From assembly GCA_964595455.1 (NCBI GenBank), contig CAZQQL010000052.1:1-22971 (forward strand): a DNA stretch of 22,971 bases. The letters run 5' to 3'. The notes under the pieces were generated by a model. It searched no databases, was not told where the DNA came from, and saw only the letters and a program-made list of their open reading frames with translations. Made by a program: the position numbers and the translations under genes. This stretch comes from DAOUEG01 sp964595455. GTDB taxonomy: Bacteria; Chloroflexota; Dehalococcoidia; Dehalococcoidales; RBG-16-60-22. This document shows positions 14,901 to 21,450 of the stretch, piece by piece; the first letter of the stretch is position 1; the number at the start of each line of letters is the position of its first letter.

Positions 14901-17900
14901 CATAAAGGCTTTGGCGAATTTTTCTTCAGATTCACGGAGAGCTTTCTCTGCTTCGACCCGGTCCGTGATATCAGTAGTAACGGAGATGACCGTTGACCGG
15001 CCTCCGATGATGGTTTTCCTGGCAGAAAACAAGACCGTTGAAATATCCCCGTTCTTATGCCGGAAGTGGGCTTCCATGTTGCTGATATGCCCTTTTTTAT
15101 CGATCGCGCTTTTCATTCGGCGGAGTTCACGGCGATCCATCCATATTCCGAGACTGTCCGCGCTCTGCCCGATGACTTCATCGCGTGCATATCCGAAGTG
15201 GTCCAGGAATGCCTGGTTCACATCCTCGAATTTCTTGTTGACGGAGACTACTATCATGGTGTCAGGGCTGGTCTGGAAGATGGTAGAGAATTTTTCTTCC
15301 GATTCTCTCAATTGCCTTTCCGCCCGTTTCCTTTCCGTGATATCCGTCTGGATGGAGACTTCATAAAGGACGCCGTTGATAACCATGCGCTGGGCGGAGA
15401 AAGATACTGTAATGATCTCTCCGTTTTTGCGCCTGAACTCTGTTTCTTCATTGGATACTTCGCCTTTTTCTTCCAGAGCCGCCAGGATACGGGCTCGGGC
15501 CTCGTTATCGACCCAGAAATTGACCTGGTCCAGTGTATGCCCGACAATCTGGTCCCGTTCGTAGCCTGACATTGCGATGGCGCTGTCATTGGCTTCCAGT
15601 ACAACGCCATTTCCCACATCGACGAAGGTGATAGCTTCCGGAAGTTGATGGAAGATATGGGAGAATTTTTCCTCCGATTCACGGAGAGCTTTTTCAGCTT
15701 CGACACGGTCAGTAATATCGATGATCAGGGTCATGACTACCGGCTGGTTTCCGATGGTTATTCTTTTTGCGTAAAACAATACGGTGTGGATCGTGCCGTC
15801 TTTGCCCTGTAAAAGGACCTCCCGGTTGCTTACCTGACCTTTCTCCTCAATTTCCTGTACTGTTTGCAGCCGTTTACTGTTGTCGGTCCACAGTTTCAGT
15901 TCCGTCGGGGTATGGCCGATAACCTCTTCCCGGGTGTAGCCGAAGAGGTCCAGGAATGCCTGATTCGTATCCAGATATTTACCACTCCTGGCGACCATGG
16001 CTATAGCGTCCGGGCCGGTCTGGAAGATGGTTGAAAACTTGCGTTCCGATTCTTGCAGAGTTCGTTCTGCCTGCTTTCTGTCAGTTATATCCATCAGTAC
16101 GGACAACAGGAACTTTTCACCTCTTTGATCCAGTAACCTGGCTGAAAAAAGGACTGTTCGCAACTCTCCGTTTTTAACGCGGAATTCAAGTTCTTCATTA
16201 TCGATGCTGCCATTGCGCTGCAGGGTTGATACTACTCGCAACCTTTCCCCCGGGTTTTTCCAGAGCTTTAGTTCAGCGGCGGTATGACCGATAACTTCCT
16301 CCCGGCTGTAGCCGGTCATCTTGAGCATGGCGTCATTGACGTCCATCATTACATTATTTGTAAGATTGGTGAGGACTATGGCATCCGGGCTGCTGCTGAA
16401 CATCTTGAAGAATTTTTCTTCAGATTCCCGCAGGGTTTTTTCAACTTGTTTTCTCGCGGTAATATCGGACTGAATTGAAATATAGCAGGGTACGCCGTTC
16501 AGTACCACACTATCAACGGTCATCGAGACGGTGATGATGTCTCCGTTTTTTCTACGGAATTGGTATTCAAAATCGGTGACCTTGCCGCTTTTCTCCAACA
16601 GGGATCTAAAGCGGTCAAGTTCCTCTCTGTCGGCCCAGGCGTCCACTTGACCCACGTCACGCCCGACCAGTTCATGGTATGCATAGCCGGACATTTCCAC
16701 AGCGCTCCGGTTTGCTTCCAGAATCAAACCTGTTGCGGAATCCATAATAAGGATAGCTTCCGGCGCGTGTTCAAAAATGCTGGAGAACTTCTTTTCCGAA
16801 GCCTCCAGTTCCCGGGCTATCCTGTGGCGTTCCGTGACATCACTGAAAGTAAAGAAAACCCGATAAGGAACGGATTCACCTTCCCGGAACTCCGGAACGC
16901 AGGTACCGGCCAGCCACTGGTAGTCTACGTTATCCCCCCGCCGCAAACCCATAATAATGTCACGCTCCGGAATCCCGGTATGCAATGCGGTAATGCCGGG
17001 AAACAGGTCCTCGGTGTAAGGCGCGCCGTCTCCCCGAACAGGATGGAACCTGGAAAGCAGGTCGTGGTAATGCTTCAGTGTTTCGGCATCCGGTCCGAGG
17101 ATCCTGGCGGCGGAGGCATTCATGGAAACAAACTCACCTTCAAGACCGACATATATGACGCCCTCCAGCATCTGGTCATACAGGTTATGAAACTGTAGCT
17201 CTGATTCCTGTAGCCGGTTCTCAGCTTCTATACGGGACGAAATATCGCGTGATATGGATTGAAAATACCTGACGTCACCAATGGTAATTTCACGGCTGGT
17301 GAATTCGATTGGTGTACTACTACCATCCGGTTTCTGATACTCAGTCCTAACAATACCGATATCGCCCGCGGTTTCCATATCGTGAAATGCCTTTTGAGCC
17401 GCCGCAATATGCTTTTCCGGCCTGATTTCCCAAATTTTCAGCTTCTGCAAATCTTCTGATGAACGGCCTGTCTGGCGTTCGAATTCACGGTTGCACTCAA
17501 CTATCTGACCGGTTTCCGCGTTGACCAGTACTTTACCATCACGTGATTCATTAAAGATGGAACGGTATTTTTCTTCACTTTCCCGCAGCTCTTTTTCCAG
17601 CCGTAGACGCTCGGTGACATCTTCACCGGAACTGACCACGCCGGCAATGACGCCTTTCCGCGTCTTCATCAGACGGTTGCGCCAGTTCATAAGCTTTACG
17701 GTGCCTTTTTTGGTGACGATACGCCGTGCCGGCCGATGACGATATGGCTCGAGGTTGCCTTGTATCAGGTCTTCGAAATTCGCTCGTACGGCAGGGCGGT
17801 CTTCCGGGAGGACGAAGGTCTCAATCCAGTCCTTCCCGAGCGCTTCCTCCTCGGTGCATTCGAGGATGTCACACCCGGTCTTGTTGATCTCGGTGATTCT

Positions 17901-18377
17901 TGCCTTCAGGTCCCTCCGGAGCAGCAGCGTGGCAGAGAGATCAAAGTACTCTTCAGTTCGCAGTCGTTCTCTTTTCAACAGGTTCTGGAGTCTTTCCTGG
18001 TCATCGACCACCGCCAGCAAGCCTCGTACTCCGCTGGTTCCTTTTTCTGTGGTTGTTACTTGAGGATAAATCAGGCCGGGAAAGGCCATCCCGTCTTTAG
18101 CGACGAATGTGTAGCCACTCCAGGCAAGCGTTTCCTGGCCATGGATGGTCTTATTGAAGTCATCACGGAACCTTGCCCGGTCCTGGCGGGGGACGATTTT
18201 CTCAAGGAGAAGGCCTTTTCGAATGTCTGCGTCCGTGTATCCAAGGACCTCGGACCCTTTGGAGTTCAGAAAGATAAGTGTACCTGAAAGGTCAGTTTCG
18301 AAGTAGACATGCGGCACTGTTTCCGCAGCTTTTCGGTTTGCTTCCCCGGCAAGGCCGGTGTTGTGTGAACGCTCCAT
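11964..18377 (-). CDS. Giant soluble sensor histidine kinase with 15 PAS modules
   Basis: From the ATG at 18377 (GGGGG about 7 nt upstream; an open frame continues 56 codons further up but has no ribosome site and crosses the likely promoter) the protein has 2137 residues. PAS1-PAS5 span about 20-640. PAS6-PAS15 form ten very regular ~124-residue units (655-1895), each starting R-E-S-E-E-K-F and ending D-I-T-E-R-K-x-A-E. The kinase core follows: H-box LVHELKTPLTP with His1919, N-box NLLTNSLKF (about 2032-2040), DNGRGL (2063-2068) and GLGLGLALC (about 2092-2100). All ATP-binding motifs are intact. No membrane helix, HAMP or receiver domain is present, so it should sense cytoplasmic or diffusible signals (redox, ligands, oxygen) and phosphorylate a separate regulator, which is not encoded nearby. 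Short near-identical DNA stretches between modules indicate recent internal duplication. Confidence 0.93.
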   Translation of the reverse strand: MERSHNTGLAGEANRKAAETVPHVYFETDLSGTLIFLNSKGSEVLGYTDADIRKGLLLEKIVPRQDRARFRDDFNKTIHGQETLAWSGYTFVAKDGMAFPGLIYPQVTTTEKGTSGVRGLLAVVDDQERLQNLLKRERLRTEEYFDLSATLLLRRDLKARITEINKTGCDILECTEEEALGKDWIETFVLPEDRPAVRANFEDLIQGNLEPYRHRPARRIVTKKGTVKLMNWRNRLMKTRKGVIAGVVSSGEDVTERLRLEKELRESEEKYRSIFNESRDGKVLVNAETGQIVECNREFERQTGRSSEDLQKLKIWEIRPEKHIAAAQKAFHDMETAGDIGIVRTEYQKPDGSSTPIEFTSREITIGDVRYFQSISRDISSRIEAENRLQESELQFHNLYDQMLEGVIYVGLEGEFVSMNASAARILGPDAETLKHYHDLLSRFHPVRGDGAPYTEDLFPGITALHTGIPERDIIMGLRRGDNVDYQWLAGTCVPEFREGESVPYRVFFTFSDVTERHRIARELEASEKKFSSIFEHAPEAILIMDSATGLILEANRSAVEMSGYAYHELVGRDVGQVDAWADREELDRFRSLLEKSGKVTDFEYQFRRKNGDIITVSMTVDSVVLNGVPCYISIQSDITARKQVEKTLRESEEKFFKMFSSSPDAIVLTNLTNNVMMDVNDAMLKMTGYSREEVIGHTAAELKLWKNPGERLRVVSTLQRNGSIDNEELEFRVKNGELRTVLFSARLLDQRGEKFLLSVLMDITDRKQAERTLQESERKFSTIFQTGPDAIAMVARSGKYLDTNQAFLDLFGYTREEVIGHTPTELKLWTDNSKRLQTVQEIEEKGQVSNREVLLQGKDGTIHTVLFYAKRITIGNQPVVMTLIIDITDRVEAEKALRESEEKFSHIFHQLPEAITFVDVGNGVVLEANDSAIAMSGYERDQIVGHTLDQVNFWVDNEARARILAALEEKGEVSNEETEFRRKNGEIITVSFSAQRMVINGVLYEVSIQTDITERKRAERQLRESEEKFSTIFQTSPDTMIVVSVNKKFEDVNQAFLDHFGYARDEVIGQSADSLGIWMDRRELRRMKSAIDKKGHISNMEAHFRHKNGDISTVLFSARKTIIGGRSTVISVTTDITDRVEAEKALRESEEKFAKAFMASPDGIAITNDTGVFLEINEAFTNIFGFTREEVIGHTTNEFNGADSLEEGMQRVAQLEKEGRLFALESEFVTKSGDKRIVLFSMERIVLDGEPCWISVSTDITERKKAEEALAVEAARRRILMEQSKDGIVILREDGSVYEANRRFAEMLGYTAVEMQHLMVWDWDHINTREQLRVMLSLVDEKGEHFETVHRRKDGSLLDVEISTNGAIIGDVKLIFCIVRDISARKQAEQDLRDSEEKFAVAFHANPDPIAIADDVGNFIDVKAAFTKNTGFTREQVANSQEAVNNFFPVKEERDEILRMFYGEGSINNYECRVKYGDGSVHTALFTVSPITLAGKKRYLGMTHDITERKIAEEALRQSEERFSIAFHSSPDAIIITTREGKYLDINKAYERMYGYKREEKIGTYQAHDNFVDPLQAQEINKIMMERGRVNDFECRIRSRSGKVLDVLLSIQPINLAGTTCLLGISHDITERKLAEQALRDSEEKFSVAFHASPDSIVITDEDGKYIDVNRSFEKATGHTLEEIREKKEEDFTIFPDPKQREDILNILFNEGRVENYECQMIYAENNVRTVQFSILPVALGGRRCFVGITHDITEMRLAEKAIRESEERFSIAFHSSPQMAIITDIDDGTYYEANEAFCKATGYSMGEVIGNTGAEINLWVDTEAMMRFARELLEKGSVKQGEYRMRMRNGEIRIWLCSAEFIMLHGKRSMLAVASDITERIQAEEEVKELYEQEASLRQKLEDEMKRRAEFTRALVHELKTPLTPIVASSDSLADIITEEPLRSMAINVNRGALNLNKRIDELLELARSELNVLQINPSILDIDTLMRQIISEMEPMADKHRQRLNLELPEPMPVIEADPERVRQVISNLLTNSLKFTQEGGEITLRGMYDKENITVEVQDNGRGLSKGELDRLFQPYYRKESDREHLSGLGLGLALCKTLVEHHGGEIWARSEEGKGSLFGFTLPRKSRTGKKN
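13041..13820 (-). repeat. Near-identical DNA repeats inside the PAS-kinase gene
   Basis: The 39-nt segments 13041-13079 and 13782-13820 differ at one base. Both encode the module junction around ERFSIAFHSSP, before PAS15 and PAS13 respectively. They lie 741 nt apart, which is 247 codons or two PAS modules in frame. This supports recent duplication or gene conversion of PAS units. Confidence 0.7.
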
Positions 18378-18461
18378 ATGATACCCCCTGATCCAATAGT
18401 CAGGCCTGGTACGGGTATATGGTGCCGCCACCATGCACCATGTGTGACCTAAATTGAACCT

Positions 18462-18490
18462 ATAATATAGCACATTTGCAATAAATGCAA
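18462..18490 (-). promoter_or_regulatory. Promoter of the PAS-kinase gene
   Basis: On the minus strand TTGCAT (18485-18490) and TATTAT (18462-18467) are separated by exactly 17 nt. The start point would be near 18455, about 78 nt before the kinase ATG at 18377. This placement supports the downstream start of the protein. Confidence 0.5.
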
Positions 18491-18491
18491 A
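18475..18491. promoter_or_regulatory. Operator-like inverted repeat over the kinase promoter
   Basis: TTTGCA (18475-18480) and TGCAAA (18486-18491), with a 5-nt A/T spacer, form a symmetric site lying on the -35 and the spacer of the kinase promoter. A bound regulator would block that promoter. Confidence 0.4.
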
Positions 18492-18575
18492 GGTATCAGG
18501 ATGTAAATCCAACAAAAAACCATGAAAATTTTGGTTCAAAAACAAAATACCGGGATGATGGGCTCACCGGCGCCC

Positions 18576-18605
18576 TAGACCCATGAGCTAGACGGATTAT
18601 ATAAT
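18576..18605 (+). promoter_or_regulatory. Promoter of the aconitase-X operon
   Basis: TAGACC (18576-18581) and a perfect TATAAT (18600-18605) are 18 nt apart. Transcription would begin around 18612, leaving a leader of about 26 nt with AAAGGAG before the ATG at 18638. The promoter stands back to back with the kinase promoter about 85 nt away. Confidence 0.55.
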
Positions 18606-18637
18606 GGAGATATTCACAGAAAGGAGCGCCCAACTCA

Positions 18638-19882
18638 ATGCAATTAACCAAAGACGAACAAAAGATGCTTGACGGCGGGTATGGCAAAGGTTTTCAGCAT
18701 GCCATGGAAATACTCGTCAAAACGGGGGAGTTCTATGATGCCAAACGCCTACTCCCGATCAAAATGGCATTTATGACGCTTGGCCCCAGCCCCGCCAAGC
18801 CGGCCCAGGCACCACTCTGGCTGGAAAAACTCCAAAAAGAAGGAGCCTACTTTAAAACCGAACTGGCCATGGAACCCATCACCCAGGTAAAAGATGTCTC
18901 CAACGACATCCATAACCGGTTTAAGGGTGTCTATGGGGTCGGTGGTAGCGGTAATGCGCGCAATCTGTTCTGCCGCCCGGTTTTCGGGGAAAACCTGGTG
19001 GCGGATGGAACGGCGGTGACCCATTACTGCAACTCCTATCTCGGCGCCCGGGCCAACACCCTGTGCTTCATCGGGCAATACGCCGCCGCGCTGTGCGGCA
19101 AAGTCCCGGAATACGGCTATCACGTGAAGGAAAACCGGCTGGGTAAGACCCAGTTCGACGTAACGGTGGAGATCAATAACACGACTGACTGGGGCGCGCT
19201 GGGTTTCTATATTTCCTACACGCTCGGCACGCATTACTGGGACGTCCCGGTCATTACCGGCATCGACCCCACGATGGTATCTGAAGACGACCTGGTGGCT
19301 TTCTCCTGCGTTATTCCCGCTTACGGCGCCGTGGTCCATTCACTGATGGTTGGCATTTCACCGGAAGCTCAGACCCTGGAGATGGCTTTTGGCGGGAACA
19401 AACCCATCGAAAAATATACCGTCGGCAAGAAAGAACTTCAGTGGGTGTACGACCGTTTCTCCACGAAGAGGGAAGTGCCGGACATGATTTCTATCGGCGG
19501 CTTCGGCACGAACGTTTCCATCATGGACATGGTCAAACTTGACCGGTTGCTCGTGGGCAAGAAGGTCACTGACAAATTCCCGGTTGTCTGCATGGTAGAC
19601 GGGCCGGTGAAGGAAGTCTGCGACAAGATAGGCCTGAACGCCAGGCTGGAGAAAGCCGGCGTACAGATAGGTCTGGAAAAATACCTTGGAACCAAGAAGG
19701 GTGTGACCGGCTCTGATTTCTCCAACAACCCCGTTACCGCCGCCAAACGGCTCGGACTTAATACCCTGGTATTCTTCGATGCCAAGTCCTGCCACTACAT
19801 CGGTAACCAGGACATCCAACCCGTATTGAAGAACCTCGAGGACTGCGTGAAAATCGCACTATCCGGAAAGATAGAGGGATAA
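18638..19882 (+). CDS. Aconitase X-type large (catalytic) subunit, divergent
   Basis: A 414-residue protein of the aconitase X (formerly DUF521) family, whose members dehydrate hydroxyacids such as cis-3-hydroxy-L-proline or phosphomevalonate. Family landmarks: LTKDEQKMLDGGYGKGFQHA with MEILV (3-27), NSYLGARAN (132-140), GKVPEYGYHVKENR (154-167), GALGFYI (186-192), and a C-terminal segment (GVTGSDFSNNPVTAAKRLGL) replacing the usual S-x-K-x-A-H-Y part. The cysteine motifs that carry the Fe-S cluster in known members appear substituted: about 103-105 reads GSG for C-T-C, 287-290 reads GGFG for the G-C-P-H block, and no D-T-C is seen near 340-350. It may therefore use another metal site or substrate. 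Encoded 2 nt before its small subunit. AAAGGAG lies 11 nt before the ATG. Confidence 0.82.
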   Translation: MQLTKDEQKMLDGGYGKGFQHAMEILVKTGEFYDAKRLLPIKMAFMTLGPSPAKPAQAPLWLEKLQKEGAYFKTELAMEPITQVKDVSNDIHNRFKGVYGVGGSGNARNLFCRPVFGENLVADGTAVTHYCNSYLGARANTLCFIGQYAAALCGKVPEYGYHVKENRLGKTQFDVTVEINNTTDWGALGFYISYTLGTHYWDVPVITGIDPTMVSEDDLVAFSCVIPAYGAVVHSLMVGISPEAQTLEMAFGGNKPIEKYTVGKKELQWVYDRFSTKREVPDMISIGGFGTNVSIMDMVKLDRLLVGKKVTDKFPVVCMVDGPVKEVCDKIGLNARLEKAGVQIGLEKYLGTKKGVTGSDFSNNPVTAAKRLGLNTLVFFDAKSCHYIGNQDIQPVLKNLEDCVKIALSGKIEG

Positions 19883-19884
19883 CG

Positions 19885-20322
19885 ATGGCTGAGAAAATCA
19901 TACTAAAAGGACACAAGGGGATCGGCGGCACCGCCGAGGGCGAGGCTCTGGTCTGCAAAGAGCCCATCAACCTGATGGCGGATTCCGGTAACTGCTGGAA
20001 CGACCCGACGGACGCTACTTTCACCAATATACTGGGCACCCCTTCCGTATTCGGCAAGAGTTTCAAGGACAAGGTGCTGGTCTTCCCCACCGGAAAGGGC
20101 GGCATATTCAGTTCCAATATCCTGATGGACATGAAGGCTGCTGGCACCATGCCCAAGGCTATCATCAACACCATGGCGCACCCGGTCTGGGTGGCACTGT
20201 GCATTGAACTGGATTACCCGCTCGTTGACCGCTTTGACAGGGATCCGATCGAGGTGATCGAGACCGGTGACTGGGTAAAGGTCGATGCCGAAAAGGGCAT
20301 CGTCGAAGTAACTAAAAAGTAA
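19885..20322 (+). CDS. Aconitase X-type small (swivel) subunit, DUF126
   Basis: A 145-residue protein with the DUF126 swivel fold that completes the active site of two-subunit aconitase X enzymes. Visible landmarks: GHKGIGGTAEGEALVCKEPI (9-28), VLVFPTGKGGIFSSN (64-78), which is the phosphate/carboxylate-binding loop normally written G-G-R-G-S-S-S-G, TMPKAIIN, and IELDYPLVDRFDRDPIEVIE with TGDWVKVD. The loop serine positions are partly kept (Ser76, Ser77), with Ile-Phe inserted in place of serines, consistent with the divergence of the large subunit. Starts 2 nt after the large-subunit stop, so the two are translated together in a 1:1 complex. Confidence 0.85.
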   Translation: MAEKIILKGHKGIGGTAEGEALVCKEPINLMADSGNCWNDPTDATFTNILGTPSVFGKSFKDKVLVFPTGKGGIFSSNILMDMKAAGTMPKAIINTMAHPVWVALCIELDYPLVDRFDRDPIEVIETGDWVKVDAEKGIVEVTKK

Positions 20323-20340
20323 AAGAAAACCGTGCGTTTG

Positions 20341-20383
20341 TGAGGGCCGTGAGCGGGTATTCATGTCCGCTTTACGGCCCTCA
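20341..20383 (+). terminator. Long hairpin between the aconitase-X pair and the hydrolase gene
   Basis: TGAGGGCCGT (20341-20350) pairs perfectly with ACGGCCCTCA (20374-20383), and inside it AGCGG (20352-20356) pairs with CCGCT (20367-20371) around a 10-nt loop. No T-tract follows (TAATCATTGTCC), so it is more likely a processing or mRNA-stabilising element, or a partial terminator that lowers expression of the next gene, than a full stop. Confidence 0.5.
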
Positions 20384-20422
20384 TAATCATTGTCCAAAAA
20401 TAAACCGAAAGGGATACAAACG

Positions 20423-21301
20423 ATGACCCTTGAACTAACTGCTAACGGATTAATGAAAGGCGCGATCGATATGCATATCCATATCGGTCCGGAATCTCGA
20501 TTGAAGCGGCGGCAGGATGCCCTTGAGCTGGCCCGTACCGCCAGGGACATGGGAATGAAGGCTATCGTCATGAAAAACCGTGAATACGGGACCGTGGCGC
20601 TGGCGCAGCTCGTGCAGGGACTGGTACCGGAAATACGGGTCTTTGGCAGCTATACCATGGACAATGAAGCCGGCGGCCTTAATCCCGGCGCGGCGCTGGC
20701 CTGGGTTACCATGGGCGCCAAGGTTGTCTGGATGCCCACCGGTACGGCAGCCAATTCCATGGGCAAGACATTGCGCTCACGCGGATTGCAGTTGCCGGGA
20801 ATACCTCAGACTATTCTTGATGAGAACGGGAAACTGCTTCCGGTCGTGAGGGAAATCTTCCAGGTCATCAAAGACAAAAACGTTGTGCTCGGTACGGGGC
20901 ATCTAACCCCGCGTGAAGTCTTTGTTCTGGTTGAAGAGGCCAGGGCGTTCGGAATCGAGAAAGTCGTCCTCACTCATGTCCTTCAGGACCAGCTGGTGGA
21001 TGAGCTCCTGACTAACGAAGAGATTCTCAAGCTGGTAAAAATGGGGGCGTTCGTCGAATATTCCTACTGGACCTGCCAGAATGCAATCTACAATTCCGAT
21101 CCGAAATACCTGGCCGAATCCATGAAACTGGTGGGCGCCGAACATTGTATCATGACGACCGACTTTGGACAGATCGATAATCCTCCGGCTCCGGAAGGAT
21201 TGAAGATTTTCATCACGGCGATGCTCAACAACGGCGTGCCCGAAAAAGACATCGAGAAGATGGTTAAGAAGGTCCCGGCCCAACTACTGGAACTTGGTTA
21301 A
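20423..21301 (+). CDS. Metal-dependent hydrolase, DUF6282-like amidohydrolase fold
   Basis: A 292-residue protein with amidohydrolase/PHP-like metal-binding landmarks in order: IDMHIHIGP (His18, His20), MKNREYG (50-56), GTGHLTP (157-163, His160), LTHV (His185) and TTDFGQ (Asp247). This pattern is typical of DUF6282 proteins, which have no assigned substrate. The start at 20423 is chosen because AAAGGG lies 9 nt upstream; a TTG 11 codons earlier has none. No signal peptide, so cytoplasmic. It lies about 100 nt downstream of the aconitase-X small subunit with a hairpin between, and probably works in the same catabolic pathway, opening or cleaving an amide or lactone linked to the hydroxyacid substrate (inference). 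Confidence 0.75.
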   Translation: MTLELTANGLMKGAIDMHIHIGPESRLKRRQDALELARTARDMGMKAIVMKNREYGTVALAQLVQGLVPEIRVFGSYTMDNEAGGLNPGAALAWVTMGAKVVWMPTGTAANSMGKTLRSRGLQLPGIPQTILDENGKLLPVVREIFQVIKDKNVVLGTGHLTPREVFVLVEEARAFGIEKVVLTHVLQDQLVDELLTNEEILKLVKMGAFVEYSYWTCQNAIYNSDPKYLAESMKLVGAEHCIMTTDFGQIDNPPAPEGLKIFITAMLNNGVPEKDIEKMVKKVPAQLLELG

Positions 21302-21313
21302 GCAAGAATAAAA

Positions 21314-21366
21314 GGACAAAAAACCCCTCCATCAAAGCGAGGGAAAATCAGCGCGGCCTTTTGTCC
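21314..21366. repeat. Nested inverted repeat after the hydrolase gene
   Basis: GGACAAAA (21314-21321) and TTTTGTCC (21359-21366) enclose a smaller hairpin, CCCTC (21325-21329) with GAGGG (21339-21343). It lies in the 149-nt gap between the hydrolase and metallophosphoesterase genes. It could be a transcription end signal or a degenerate dispersed element. Confidence 0.35.
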
Positions 21367-21450
21367 CGGAGGGAAAATTGCCTGAATAAACGGGTAAAAG
21401 CCGGTATTGAAAATAACAAAATGCCGGGTTACGTCAAGCAGGGGTGATTC

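Noticed and set aside
12000..18300. Tandem repeats considered as a CRISPR-like or satellite array
   Set aside because: The periodicity (~370 nt) is that of protein modules in one continuous reading frame; the repeats are coding PAS units.
18378..18545. 56-codon upstream extension of the PAS-kinase frame
   Set aside because: It crosses the probable kinase promoter (18462-18490), has no ribosome site, and the sequence is not PAS-like; the ATG at 18377 has GGGGG upstream.
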